A program made the translations under genes and the position numbers. The notes under the pieces are model-generated. The model searched no databases. It was not told where the DNA came from and saw only the letters and a program-made list of their open reading frames with translations. A stretch of DNA of 64,000 nucleotides, taken from positions 1 through 64,000 of the forward strand of contig JBIKIQ010000014.1 in assembly GCA_044361535.1 (NCBI GenBank), read 5' to 3'. Position 1 is the first letter of the stretch. Each line of letters starts with the position of its first letter. Source of the DNA: UBA952 sp044361535 (GTDB lineage: Bacteria; Bacteroidota; Bacteroidia; Flavobacteriales_D; Crocinitomicaceae). Positions 33,211-42,045 of this stretch are shown here, one piece after another.

Positions 33211-35643
33211 TTATTTAAACAACTTTTTGATTTTGGAAACAATCTTACTCCAAAATGGCTTTTTATCTTCCATATAATATCCTTGGGTATACCCATATCC
33301 GTATCCATACCCGTAACCATATCCATAGCCGTAGCCGTAGCCTTTCGAACCATAGGTTCCATTCAGTAAGACGGCCATATTATTAAGTCTTTTTTCCTGA
33401 AACAAGTCAGCTGCAATATTTAACATTTTTCGCGGGAGTTGATTAGCGCGAACTACGTAAACGGTTACATCAGCATATTGAGAAATTAACAACGTATCTG
33501 TTACAATTCCCACAGGTGCAGTATCAACTAAAATAAAATCAAAATCTTTCTCAGCTTGCTTAAACATCGAATCAATTCTTGAATTCATTAACAATTCAGA
33601 AGGATTGGGAGGAATATCTCCAGAAGGAAAAATGTATAAATTTGGGTCTAAGTCTGATTGATATATAAAATCATAAATAGATGTAGTTTGGTCAACAATG
33701 TAATTTGTGATCCCTTTGGATTTTTCTTTTCCCAAATACTGTTCAAGCTTTGGGGCCCTTAAGTCCATTCCAAGCAACAAAACTTTTTTTCCTGATAATG
33801 CAATTGAAAGCGAAAAATTAACAGCAGTAAAAGATTTCCCCTCCTTTGCAACAGTTGATGTTATAAATATAAAGTTCCCCTTTTCTTTTTGCTTTGAAGA
33901 TCGGAGTAAAAAGTCAGCATTGGTTCGCAAACTTCTAAATGATTCTGAAATTGCGGTTTTACTACCCCTTGAAATGACAATATTCTTATTTTTTTCACCC
34001 AACGGAATATTCCCGAGATATGGCAGGTTTAATCGTGAAATATCTGCTTTGCTGTATACTTTATCTCGAAGTAGATTTTTAAGATAGATAAATAAAATCG
34101 TAAAAAATAGTGCTGCCGAAATAAAGCTAATATAAACGGTTGGTATATTTGGTGAAATTGGAACATTGCTGCCAAAAGAATTATCAATAACCTTAGCATT
34201 TCCGATTTTTGCAGCCATGGCAATTTGTGCCTCCTCCATTTTTTCCAATAAATAAAGAAATAGGGATTCTTTTATCTTTTGCTGTCTTGATAGCTCCCAA
34301 TATTCTTTAAATTTCCTAGGTGTTTCAGACATTCGACCAAGCACTTCATTTTCGCTTGAATTTAGTTCAGTCAATTGTTCCTTTTGAGCGTCAATGATAT
34401 TCCGTAAACTCTTTTCAATATTCTTCTTTGTTTCCGATAATTTGAAATTTATATTTTGAATTTTCTGATTTTTTTCAGTAACGGTTTTGAGTAGCTCACT
34501 TCGTTGAAAAATCAATTTATTATATTCTTCTACCGACTTATCAATATTCAAATCAATGCCACCAAGATTTACATCGATAGGATCATATTTATTACCTTCG
34601 TTCTGAATATTCTTGAGCATTAATTTTCTAATCTCATTCTCGGTTGATGCATCTATAATTTTCTTACTCAGGTCTGTTTTAAAAATAAAATCATACTCTG
34701 TTTCTTTTTCAAGGTCAACGATGTTCTTTGAGTTTTTAAACTTCAATATTTTGCTCTCAATAGAATCTAATTCAGAATTAAGAATTCTTGACCTCTCTGA
34801 AATAAAATTGCGCGTATTTTCGGAAACAATTTTTTTATCAATGATTGCATCAATATTGTAAAATTCAATCAATTTATCAATCACCTTAATTCCTTTATCT
34901 TGGCATCTGGTCTTCAAAGTAATATTCAATACAGTTGAGCTTGAACTTTCTTGTTCAACGGTTAAATTTGATACAATCTTTTGAGTAGCTAAATCTTCCG
35001 TAAGTACCTTAACCAAAATATTCCTCGAAAAATACTGTTTCAAATTTTCACTTTTTGGTTTAAGTGAAAATTTTAGGCCTCGGTATGTAATTAAGGAATT
35101 AAAATTAGCTGTTTGTACAACCTTTTCCTCAAGATCAAGAATGTAGAAACTAGTAGCATCTTTTATTTTTATAATAAAACTAAGATTGATCGTGTTAACC
35201 GAGGTATCCTTTAAAAGTATGCTAAACGGTCTATTTTCAAAAATTTCTCGTTGTTGAAAACCGGTTAAACTTCCTTTGGAGTAATATTCAATATTCAGAT
35301 TAAGTTCTTTAACAACCTTTGAAATTAAACTTCGTGATTTTAAAATTGATTTCTCGTTATCAACTGAATTAAAATTGTTGAAAATTTCTAAATCTTCAAA
35401 TGCGGAATATTCCGTTTGACCAGTGTTTTTCTTCTCGTTATTTTTAATTAAAATTTTTGCGTTTGATTGAAATACGGGTACTGAATAGCGCAGGTAGGTG
35501 ATGCTTGCTACTATTGCAATACCTATAAAAAATAGAAACATTTTCCAATGGGATGCATAATCGAGCAAAACCTCTTTGAATGTGCGTGTCTTTAGTGCAG
35601 TCGAATTTTCAACCTTCTCCTCTACCAAGTTAAACTGATTCAT
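33211..35643 (-). CDS. Polysaccharide biosynthesis tyrosine autokinase (Wzc-like)
   Basis: 810 residues, an inner-membrane co-polymerase that controls chain length and export. Near the N-terminus one transmembrane helix (about 35-55) precedes the Wzz domain, then comes a long periplasmic coiled-coil region (about 260-470), a second helix near 505-525 and the cytoplasmic BY-kinase: Walker A STVAKEGKS (596-604), Walker A' LLLGMDLRA (622-630) and Walker B FILVDTAP (703-710). The autophosphorylation tail is striking, with nine tyrosines alternating with glycine at 769-785. It starts at the end of the export lipoprotein gene (one-base overlap). Confidence 0.95.
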   Translation of the reverse strand: MNQFNLVEEKVENSTALKTRTFKEVLLDYASHWKMFLFFIGIAIVASITYLRYSVPVFQSNAKILIKNNEKKNTGQTEYSAFEDLEIFNNFNSVDNEKSILKSRSLISKVVKELNLNIEYYSKGSLTGFQQREIFENRPFSILLKDTSVNTINLSFIIKIKDATSFYILDLEEKVVQTANFNSLITYRGLKFSLKPKSENLKQYFSRNILVKVLTEDLATQKIVSNLTVEQESSSSTVLNITLKTRCQDKGIKVIDKLIEFYNIDAIIDKKIVSENTRNFISERSRILNSELDSIESKILKFKNSKNIVDLEKETEYDFIFKTDLSKKIIDASTENEIRKLMLKNIQNEGNKYDPIDVNLGGIDLNIDKSVEEYNKLIFQRSELLKTVTEKNQKIQNINFKLSETKKNIEKSLRNIIDAQKEQLTELNSSENEVLGRMSETPRKFKEYWELSRQQKIKESLFLYLLEKMEEAQIAMAAKIGNAKVIDNSFGSNVPISPNIPTVYISFISAALFFTILFIYLKNLLRDKVYSKADISRLNLPYLGNIPLGEKNKNIVISRGSKTAISESFRSLRTNADFLLRSSKQKEKGNFIFITSTVAKEGKSFTAVNFSLSIALSGKKVLLLGMDLRAPKLEQYLGKEKSKGITNYIVDQTTSIYDFIYQSDLDPNLYIFPSGDIPPNPSELLMNSRIDSMFKQAEKDFDFILVDTAPVGIVTDTLLISQYADVTVYVVRANQLPRKMLNIAADLFQEKRLNNMAVLLNGTYGSKGYGYGYGYGYGYGYGYGYTQGYYMEDKKPFWSKIVSKIKKLFK
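33289..33339 (-). repeat. Tyr-Gly codon repeat in the autokinase tail
   Basis: A run of TAT/TAC-GGT/GGA/GGC codons encodes nine tyrosines alternating with glycine at the cytoplasmic C-terminus of the Wzc-like kinase. The codons vary between the repeats, so slippage is limited and the run seems to be kept at the protein level. In this kinase family the tail tyrosines are the autophosphorylation targets. Confidence 0.85.
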
Positions 35644-36431
35644 TATTGCTTGATTAGATTAAAAAAGGTTACGATTAAAGAAAGAGAGGAAATCGCTGGT
35701 AGATAATATTGAGCATAATTTATTTGGTTTAATCTAACTGATGTTGTAGACACAAAAAGAAGGTCATTTTGTTTGAGATAATAATACTCTTTTCCGAAAT
35801 GATTTGATTGAGTTAAATCTATAATATACTCCTTTTGCCTTCCATTATCCGTCCTAATTAACTTTACATTTTTTCTATTACCTGAATAATTTAAATCACC
35901 TGCCAAAGCAATCACTTCAAATAGTGTAATTCTATCATTTGGTATTTGATAAATACCTGGTAATTTCACATCACCTAAAATTGACACCTTAAAGTTTAAC
36001 AGTTGAATATAGACGATTGGATCAATAATATATTCTTTCAATAGAGCTCTCAATTCTTCTTGTAGTTCAAATTTAGCTTTACCAGCCGCCTTGACCTTTC
36101 CAATATTTGGAACATCGATAAATCCTAAGGTATCAATGGTAAATCCATTTTGAATTGGACTTCCAGAATTATAAGTCTGATTGGTTCTAATGTTTTGTGA
36201 AGAGAAGGGGGCAAAAAGTTCATTTACGTCCTTGCTTGTAGTGTAAATAGAAATATCAAGAATATCTCCTGTTTCAAAAATCGGCCCTGTATATCTGAAT
36301 TTAGAAATTTTTAAACTATCCGATAAACCCTGCTGTTGCTGGAAATAGTTGATTTTAGAGGTAGTCACACACGAACCAAGTGAAATCACAAGAATAACTA
36401 CGAAAAACAAATAATAAAGAGGTTTAATCAT
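35643..36431 (-). CDS. Polysaccharide export outer-membrane lipoprotein (Wza-like)
   Basis: 262 residues. A lipoprotein signal (VILVISLGSC) is followed by the Poly_export domain (YTGPIFETGDILDISIY), an SLBB-type beta-grasp (FKVSILGDVKLPGIYQIPNDRITLFEVIALAGD) and one C-terminal transmembrane helix (LPAISSLSLIVTFFNLI). The protein forms the outer-membrane channel of a Wzx/Wzy-type pathway. It overlaps the sugar transferase gene by four bases and the autokinase by one. Confidence 0.93.
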   Translation of the reverse strand: MIKPLYYLFFVVILVISLGSCVTTSKINYFQQQQGLSDSLKISKFRYTGPIFETGDILDISIYTTSKDVNELFAPFSSQNIRTNQTYNSGSPIQNGFTIDTLGFIDVPNIGKVKAAGKAKFELQEELRALLKEYIIDPIVYIQLLNFKVSILGDVKLPGIYQIPNDRITLFEVIALAGDLNYSGNRKNVKLIRTDNGRQKEYIIDLTQSNHFGKEYYYLKQNDLLFVSTTSVRLNQINYAQYYLPAISSLSLIVTFFNLIKQ

Positions 36432-37327
36432 GAACTTCTTTTACGTTTTACAATGATACAATAAATAGCTAAAAAAAAATAATGAAAATCGACAAATTTA
36501 TTTCTTGAATAATCATTCATATAAATATCATCCGCTTTAACAACTTCTTCTACACTTGACCTCATATCTAAGGAAACATAGGGAGGAATACAACCTGGTT
36601 TGAAATTTAATCTTCTATTCTTTATGTATTCAGGTAATTCATCAAAATAGGCTTCACCTACGGGTCTTAGTCCAACTAATTTTAAGTCTCTTTTTACCAA
36701 ATTATATAATTGAGGTAATTCGTCTATCCAAAATTTACGCAAAAGTCTACCCCATTTTGTGATTCGAAAGTCATTGGATATTTTTCCGCTCGAATTGAAC
36801 CCATAATTTTGAATCATATATTTGTGAATGTATTCCGAATAAGAATGCATTGTACGAATTTTATAAATTTTAATTTTCTTTCCATTAAGGCCTAATCGTT
36901 CAATGGAAATAATCAACCCTGTATCAACTTTTTGTGCAAATCCTTCAGATACTTTCTGTATTTTAAAAGAATGAAAACCAGACTCTTGCGAAAATGAAAG
37001 TATATCAAATCCATTATAAATAAATCTTCCAAGTATTTCGGCTTTTGACATAAACTTACTTGAATTAAACCCAAAAATATTATAAAGCTTATTGAAAAAA
37101 TAAATCTTTGGTAAAAATCGAAAAAAGAAAAATTCTGCCATAGAAAAGAATATTCCAATAACCGGAAGTTTCCTAAGTTTTCTTCTCCTTTTCCAATCTT
37201 CTAAAGTTACAATATTTCCAATGACAATGCAATTAATATCCGCTGAATAGCTCTTCAGTAATAAATTGACATCTCTGAAATTATCTAAATTTTCATCCAG
37301 CGTATATTGAACCTTTTTTTCTTCCAA
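36428..37327 (-). CDS. Sugar transferase, undecaprenyl-phosphate glycosyl-1-phosphate type
   Basis: 299 residues. The C-terminal bacterial sugar transferase domain has KIYKIRTMHSYSEY, FRITKWGRLLRKFWIDELPQL and LKLVGLRPV. The family's first step in lipid-linked glycan assembly moves a sugar-1-phosphate onto undecaprenyl phosphate. The N-terminal part is short, with one hydrophobic stretch (about 57-75), unlike the five-helix WcaJ plan. The first ATG is far inside, and a stop lies upstream, so the start is a TTG at 37327. It begins the export operon and overlaps the export lipoprotein gene by four bases. Confidence 0.9.
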   Translation of the reverse strand: MEEKKVQYTLDENLDNFRDVNLLLKSYSADINCIVIGNIVTLEDWKRRRKLRKLPVIGIFFSMAEFFFFRFLPKIYFFNKLYNIFGFNSSKFMSKAEILGRFIYNGFDILSFSQESGFHSFKIQKVSEGFAQKVDTGLIISIERLGLNGKKIKIYKIRTMHSYSEYIHKYMIQNYGFNSSGKISNDFRITKWGRLLRKFWIDELPQLYNLVKRDLKLVGLRPVGEAYFDELPEYIKNRRLNFKPGCIPPYVSLDMRSSVEEVVKADDIYMNDYSRNKFVDFHYFFLAIYCIIVKRKRSS

Positions 37328-37412
37328 ACTTCTACTCTTATAAATCCTACATTAAATTAGAAAATGTTTTAAATGCAGCTTATTAGTTTTTCACCAAATT
37401 TTACTATATTTA

Positions 37413-37426
37413 CTTTAAATTTAAAG
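37413..37426. promoter_or_regulatory. 14-bp palindrome in the divergent intergenic region
   Basis: CTTTAAATTTAAAG is a perfect inverted repeat in the 171-bp interval between the export operon (minus) and the T9SS repeat protein gene (plus). It could be an operator for either side. In AT-rich DNA such a palindrome may also arise by chance. Confidence 0.3.
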
Positions 37427-37498
37427 AAGGTTATCTCAAACTATTTTGATAATACTTTAATTCTACGAGTCAATTTAAATTTTGTTTAACATTCTGTC

Positions 37499-39091
37499 AT
37501 GAAAAATTATTTAATTTTTATTTACATCGTTCTGAACTCAGTAATTTTTGCTCAACAAGTTCAACTTACAAGTACTTTTTGCAACTCAAATTTAGGTGCA
37601 TTAGGTTCAAATTTTTATTGGACAACAAACGGTGCTCAGCAATATAGGGTTAGAATTACCCAAGGTACAAGCACTTGGATTTTTGAACCTGGAATTTCAA
37701 GTACGGGTTCCCCAAAAACTTTTACAAATCTTATTTTTGCAGGAGTAGGACCGCAATATAGCACCACCTATGCTGTTCAAGTAGACTTTATGTCTGGTGG
37801 AAATTGGCAAAACAATTGGGGGCCTAGTTGCAACGTAACTACTCCACCGCCTAATGATATTCAGCTTGAAACGGCATATTGTAACGCTACTTTACCTTCT
37901 TTAAGCTCCATTTTCAGAGCCCAAACACTAAGTGGTGGAACTACATGGAGATTTCGGGTGACAAATACGGTGACTGGTGAGGTAAAAGTGGTAGATAAAG
38001 GGGCTTCTTATGGAAGTACAACAACGCGCAGAACAACTTCTATTAGTCAATTAGCATCATTACCAGCCGTATCAGGTAGTATAACAGCTATTGGACAAGC
38101 GATTTACACAGTAGAATGTGCTGTAAGTGTTCAAGGAGGGCCATTTAGTTCGTATGGTCCACCATGCAATGTTACAATAACGCAATCTTTAAATCCGACG
38201 ATCGTATCTGGTGATTGTGGCGTTGAGCATAATTATATTTTCCAGGACTATCTAGATGCAGTCCCTCCTACTCCATCAACGGGTTGTTCTTACCAATTTA
38301 GGTTGATAGATCAATCAAACTCAGTAGCAATAGAATCAGCTGTTGTTAGTGTCCCAAAAGTAAAAATTTACGATATTCCAGGTTATGCCTACAACAAAAC
38401 CTATTCTGCTTCTGTTCGATGCATCAGACAAGGAATAATTGGCTCGTATGGACCTTCATGTATATTAAATACAGAGAATACACCATATACAAAAATCCAA
38501 GACGGTCAGTTTTCAACGATTGACAATTGTGATGTAACAATACCAACATTCACACAACGACTGTATGCTTTTGCTATACCTGGTGGCTCTTATCAATTTG
38601 AGATAACTAATGGAAGTGCTACCTATTATCATCAAACAAATAACATTCGAAGTTTTAGATTATCTGAGATAGCCGGGTATGTTCAAGTATTTAATACAAA
38701 TCACAATATAAGGGTGCGAGTTTCAATGAATAATTATGCAACCTACGGCCCTTGGGATGCGAGCTGTTTCGCAAAAACACCTCTTGCAATTATGGAAAAT
38801 GAAGACAATGAATTTATCAGCGATAATCAAGGAAAGCAACTTCAAATTACAGTTTACCCTAATCCGTCAAACCAAAATTTTAATCTAAAATTTGTTGATG
38901 AAGATTTATTTGAATTTCTAAATGCTAAACTATACGATTATAACGGAAGATTGATTTTTGAAACGGTACTCGACAAGAACTCTATTCAAGATTTTTCGTT
39001 TGGGGATCAACTAACTACGGGATTGTATCAGCTAGTGCTTCAAGATAATGAAGGAAGAATTGAAAATTTCAGGTTGTTTAAGAACGAATAA
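37499..39091 (+). CDS. T9SS type A sorting domain protein with four tandem repeats
   Basis: 530 residues: a signal peptide (..NSVIFAQQ), then four diverged units of roughly 100 residues, each with a central strand like QYRVRIT or YQFEIT and mostly a YGPSC-type end (WGPSCNV, YGPPCNV, YGPSCIL, and YGPWDASCFA). It ends with a type A sorting domain from VYPNPSNQNF. It is the only plus-strand gene in the glycan locus and converges with a deacetylase gene, their coding ends overlapping by 14 bases. It may be a surface protein carrying or binding the polysaccharide; this is inference from position. Confidence 0.85.
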   Translation: MKNYLIFIYIVLNSVIFAQQVQLTSTFCNSNLGALGSNFYWTTNGAQQYRVRITQGTSTWIFEPGISSTGSPKTFTNLIFAGVGPQYSTTYAVQVDFMSGGNWQNNWGPSCNVTTPPPNDIQLETAYCNATLPSLSSIFRAQTLSGGTTWRFRVTNTVTGEVKVVDKGASYGSTTTRRTTSISQLASLPAVSGSITAIGQAIYTVECAVSVQGGPFSSYGPPCNVTITQSLNPTIVSGDCGVEHNYIFQDYLDAVPPTPSTGCSYQFRLIDQSNSVAIESAVVSVPKVKIYDIPGYAYNKTYSASVRCIRQGIIGSYGPSCILNTENTPYTKIQDGQFSTIDNCDVTIPTFTQRLYAFAIPGGSYQFEITNGSATYYHQTNNIRSFRLSEIAGYVQVFNTNHNIRVRVSMNNYATYGPWDASCFAKTPLAIMENEDNEFISDNQGKQLQITVYPNPSNQNFNLKFVDEDLFEFLNAKLYDYNGRLIFETVLDKNSIQDFSFGDQLTTGLYQLVLQDNEGRIENFRLFKNE

Positions 39092-39842
39092 TTCTAATTA
39101 ACCTCTTCAAAGGATTTTTAGCCTGCTGACCATACTTTTCTACTAGCCAAGGCACTAATTCTTGGTTCCATCTTTGGGGATGAAAATTAATCATAATTTT
39201 TCGTGGTAATAAATCGTTTTCAATTGATGAAATTATTTCATGTGTAGATTTAAAGGAGTAATTAAAATCACTTTCTACTTTATCCCTAACACTTGATTCA
39301 GCAGCATTCCACGAACGACCTGTATCTGTAAGATAAAGAATATTGTTAAAATCTAAATCGAAATAGGGCTCGCCAATAATGTTGTATTTTTTATAATCTA
39401 TGTGTTTCCATATCTCTCTATTATCGAATCTTGACAACGGACTTCCATGCATACAGATAGTAGAAACAGGAACGAGTTTTCTCAAATTACTCAAGTTTCC
39501 TTCGAAGTCTAAAATTGCTTTTTGTATATCCCCTTTTGAGGTTGCTAAATTTTCATAGTGATAACCAATTTCATGGCCTAAAGAAGCTATTTCTTTAATT
39601 ATGTTTTCATTCCAACTGCATTTTTTTGCTCTAAAATAAAAGACACTTTGAATTCCTCTTTCAAACTGCAAATTAGCAAAAAGCAAAGAATTAATTGGTT
39701 TTTGATCAACATCATGCCTTAGGATGACAACTTTGTCTTTTGGTGAACCTAGAAAGTCATCAAAGCGTTGAAAGGAATAACCAGATGATGTAAGAGCATC
39801 TAATAAGCGCTGATAAGCTGATATTGTAAAATCTCTTTGCAT
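39078..39842 (-). CDS. Polysaccharide deacetylase-like protein (NodB-type fold)
   Basis: About 254 residues. A NodB-like TIM-barrel pattern is visible: ILRHDVDQKP (Asp pair), GHEIGYHYE with the histidines, STICMHGSPLSRFD, and a late MINFHPQRW. It probably removes acyl groups from sugars during glycan assembly, with no signal peptide, so the site is cytoplasmic. The ATG at 39842 is used rather than the TTG at 39848. It is the last gene of the long minus-strand operon. A second deacetylase is encoded at 43920-44759. Confidence 0.8.
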   Translation of the reverse strand: MQRDFTISAYQRLLDALTSSGYSFQRFDDFLGSPKDKVVILRHDVDQKPINSLLFANLQFERGIQSVFYFRAKKCSWNENIIKEIASLGHEIGYHYENLATSKGDIQKAILDFEGNLSNLRKLVPVSTICMHGSPLSRFDNREIWKHIDYKKYNIIGEPYFDLDFNNILYLTDTGRSWNAAESSVRDKVESDFNYSFKSTHEIISSIENDLLPRKIMINFHPQRWNQELVPWLVEKYGQQAKNPLKRLIRIIRS

Positions 39843-39848
39843 TATCAA

Positions 39849-40889
39849 TTAAAATTGAATTGCATAATTGAAAATAAATTCACTGACATCAATTTTACTT
39901 TGCCACATTTCATCAACTTTTTCTTTCCATTTCACTTTACTACATTCATCCTCTAACACCTTTTCGAGTTCGTTAATTAAACAATCAAATTGACTAGGTT
40001 GAAATGAAAAACACAATTCAAATTTATGTTCAATTTCATTAGGCACGGATAACTTGCCTGCAAAAGTATTGCATTTGAAAGACGGAGTTCCTAAAATTGC
40101 CGCTTCAGAAGTCATGGTTTGGCTATCTCCAATAAAGGCAGAGGCGAAGTATAAAACAGAATGAATCTTTTCAGGATTTACTTTAATTCTGTGACTTTCA
40201 AATTCACGTTCAATTGGATTTTCGGATGTAATAAATACTTTTCCATATTGCACTAGTAAGTTAATTAAAATTCTTTTCTGTTCTAATGAGATTCCTTTGT
40301 GTCCATTATCATGATGCCCTTTTAAAGCAACGAAACGCAGAACAAAAAACCTTTCCCCTTCACGAACATCTAACTCTGTTAAAACGCTTGGGTCAGGGAG
40401 GAAATAATTAGGATGCAAATAGGCTAGTTCATGATAACCTGCATATCCGACGACTTTTCGGTGAAACTTATTGAAGTGAATACAATCTGGAGCAAGAATA
40501 ATTGAAGCAAATGGATAAGAGTATTTCGTAATAAATGGAACCATTTCCTCATCATCATCACTTAAATGAATCGATCTAAAATCTCGAATTAATAAGGTTA
40601 AAAGATCATTTGTAAATGAACTCCCCAATCCAACTCTCAACTTATTATTCTTTGCGATTTTGTAAGCCCTGTATGTAAATACAAATTGCTTTACCAATTT
40701 ACCGATAGTTCCCTCTCCTTTTCTTCCTATATTAATATATGGAATTTGATAACTAGTTAAAAGGTCTGTAATTGACTTTTCATTTTTAGTAATTACTACA
40801 AATTTCTTCGCAGATTTTTCCATCTTTTTGATAACGAATCTCAAAAGATGGACTTGACCGGGATGATTTATTTCAATTAAAAAACCCAT
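39849..40889 (-). CDS. DUF354 domain-containing glycosyltransferase-like protein
   Basis: 346 residues. The N-terminus MGFLIEINHPGQVHLLRFV with the KFVVITKNEKS strand, GLGSSFTNDL, and SAFIGDSQTMTSEAAILGTPSF near 250-270 follow the DUF354 family, which adopts a GT-B-like fold. Members are found in polysaccharide and archaeal loci; the donor is unknown. It lies between the deacetylase (7 bases) and the ATP-grasp gene (2 bases). Confidence 0.83.
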   Translation of the reverse strand: MGFLIEINHPGQVHLLRFVIKKMEKSAKKFVVITKNEKSITDLLTSYQIPYINIGRKGEGTIGKLVKQFVFTYRAYKIAKNNKLRVGLGSSFTNDLLTLLIRDFRSIHLSDDDEEMVPFITKYSYPFASIILAPDCIHFNKFHRKVVGYAGYHELAYLHPNYFLPDPSVLTELDVREGERFFVLRFVALKGHHDNGHKGISLEQKRILINLLVQYGKVFITSENPIEREFESHRIKVNPEKIHSVLYFASAFIGDSQTMTSEAAILGTPSFKCNTFAGKLSVPNEIEHKFELCFSFQPSQFDCLINELEKVLEDECSKVKWKEKVDEMWQSKIDVSEFIFNYAIQF

Positions 40890-40890
40890 T

Positions 40891-42045
40891 TTATCTTTTA
40901 ATTAAAAAATAAGGTAAAAAGATTTTTTCCATGAACCAAGGTAGTTGATCAGTTCTATCCCAAACTGCATTTTGTTTTTGATAATCTCGAGGTGGAATTA
41001 CAACATTCATTCCTTTAAAACGCATTCTCAATCGTGTTGGCAAATCGGTTAACTGATGAATAAAATAGGCACTTGTTTGTTTTTGAGCATCAAATTTCTT
41101 TTCTCCTCTAGTCAAATACTCGTAATAGGGGCCTAGTAAATCAACATTAGCCGCTTGACATATTGAATGCCATTTCCATGTCCGTGAATTCACCTCCAAA
41201 AAGTTAAATTCACCACTTACCTCATCCTGTTTGAATTCAATTTCACAAATACCTGTATATTTTGTTTGAGCCATTATCTTTCGAGAAATATCAAGTATTT
41301 CAGAATTATCGCAAGTTATTGCCATAGTGGTTGCATTTCCAAAATCAATGGGATGTTGTCGGGCTCTATTCGTTGTTACCGAACGAATAATTTCTCCTTC
41401 TATAGCAAATACGCCAACAGAATATTGACAAGAACCATCTCCTTTTATTACCTCTTGAATGAGTAATTCTTGTAATGGGAAAAATGAACTCGCCAATTTC
41501 ATAGCGTTGTTGAGTTCATTGAAATTAGCACAAAGAATGACTTTTTTCTTGAACCTGGCATAAAACGTATGCATCACAGTTGGTTTAATGATACACGGAA
41601 ATTTAACCGCTATTTTTGATAAATCATCAATAGACGTTATTTGAATTGTTTTGGCAATTTCTATTGATAAGGAACTAGCTAATTCATAAGATAGGGCTTT
41701 GGAAAAGAACACCTCTATTTTACGCCAATGATCAACTGCACAAATTAACTGAGGATTTAACTCCTCTTTTAATTGGGATAATAGTTTTACGTGAAAATCA
41801 TTAGTCGGAAAAACAACGCTACTATTGTAATCTGAATTCAATTTTAATGCTAAGAGTAATTCTTTGAGTTGAGAATTTTGACATTTAATAAATTCAACGC
41901 AATAACGAGAATATTTAGCAAGATTAAAATCTGTATCGTCAATTACAACAACACGCATTCCTTTTTTAGCAAATGCTCTTACAATGCCTAATCCTTGAAC
42001 ATGTCCACCTAGCACTATAACATCAATTTTTCCTTTACTTTTCAT
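40891..42045 (-). CDS. ATP-grasp ligase (carboxylate-amine ligase type)
   Basis: About 384 residues. An N-terminal Rossmann-like pre-grasp domain (VIVLGGHVQGLGIVRAF) leads to the ATP-grasp core: FPCIIKPTVMHTFY for the nucleotide-binding lysine, LIQEVIKGDG and the metal-binding CEIEFKQDE...FLEVNSRTW (Glu and Asn). The fold joins a carboxylate to an amine or thiol with ATP hydrolysis. The substrate is not evident. The ATG at 42045 is preferred to the TTG at 42054; the gene overlaps the GT4 gene by 11 bases. Confidence 0.85.
   Translation of the reverse strand: MKSKGKIDVIVLGGHVQGLGIVRAFAKKGMRVVVIDDTDFNLAKYSRYCVEFIKCQNSQLKELLLALKLNSDYNSSVVFPTNDFHVKLLSQLKEELNPQLICAVDHWRKIEVFFSKALSYELASSLSIEIAKTIQITSIDDLSKIAVKFPCIIKPTVMHTFYARFKKKVILCANFNELNNAMKLASSFFPLQELLIQEVIKGDGSCQYSVGVFAIEGEIIRSVTTNRARQHPIDFGNATTMAITCDNSEILDISRKIMAQTKYTGICEIEFKQDEVSGEFNFLEVNSRTWKWHSICQAANVDLLGPYYEYLTRGEKKFDAQKQTSAYFIHQLTDLPTRLRMRFKGMNVVIPPRDYQKQNAVWDRTDQLPWFMEKIFLPYFLIKR

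Noticed and set aside
40891..42045. Thought of as a CarB-type carbamoyl phosphate synthase
   Set aside because: Length and single ATP-grasp core do not fit; a stand-alone ligase is the better reading.
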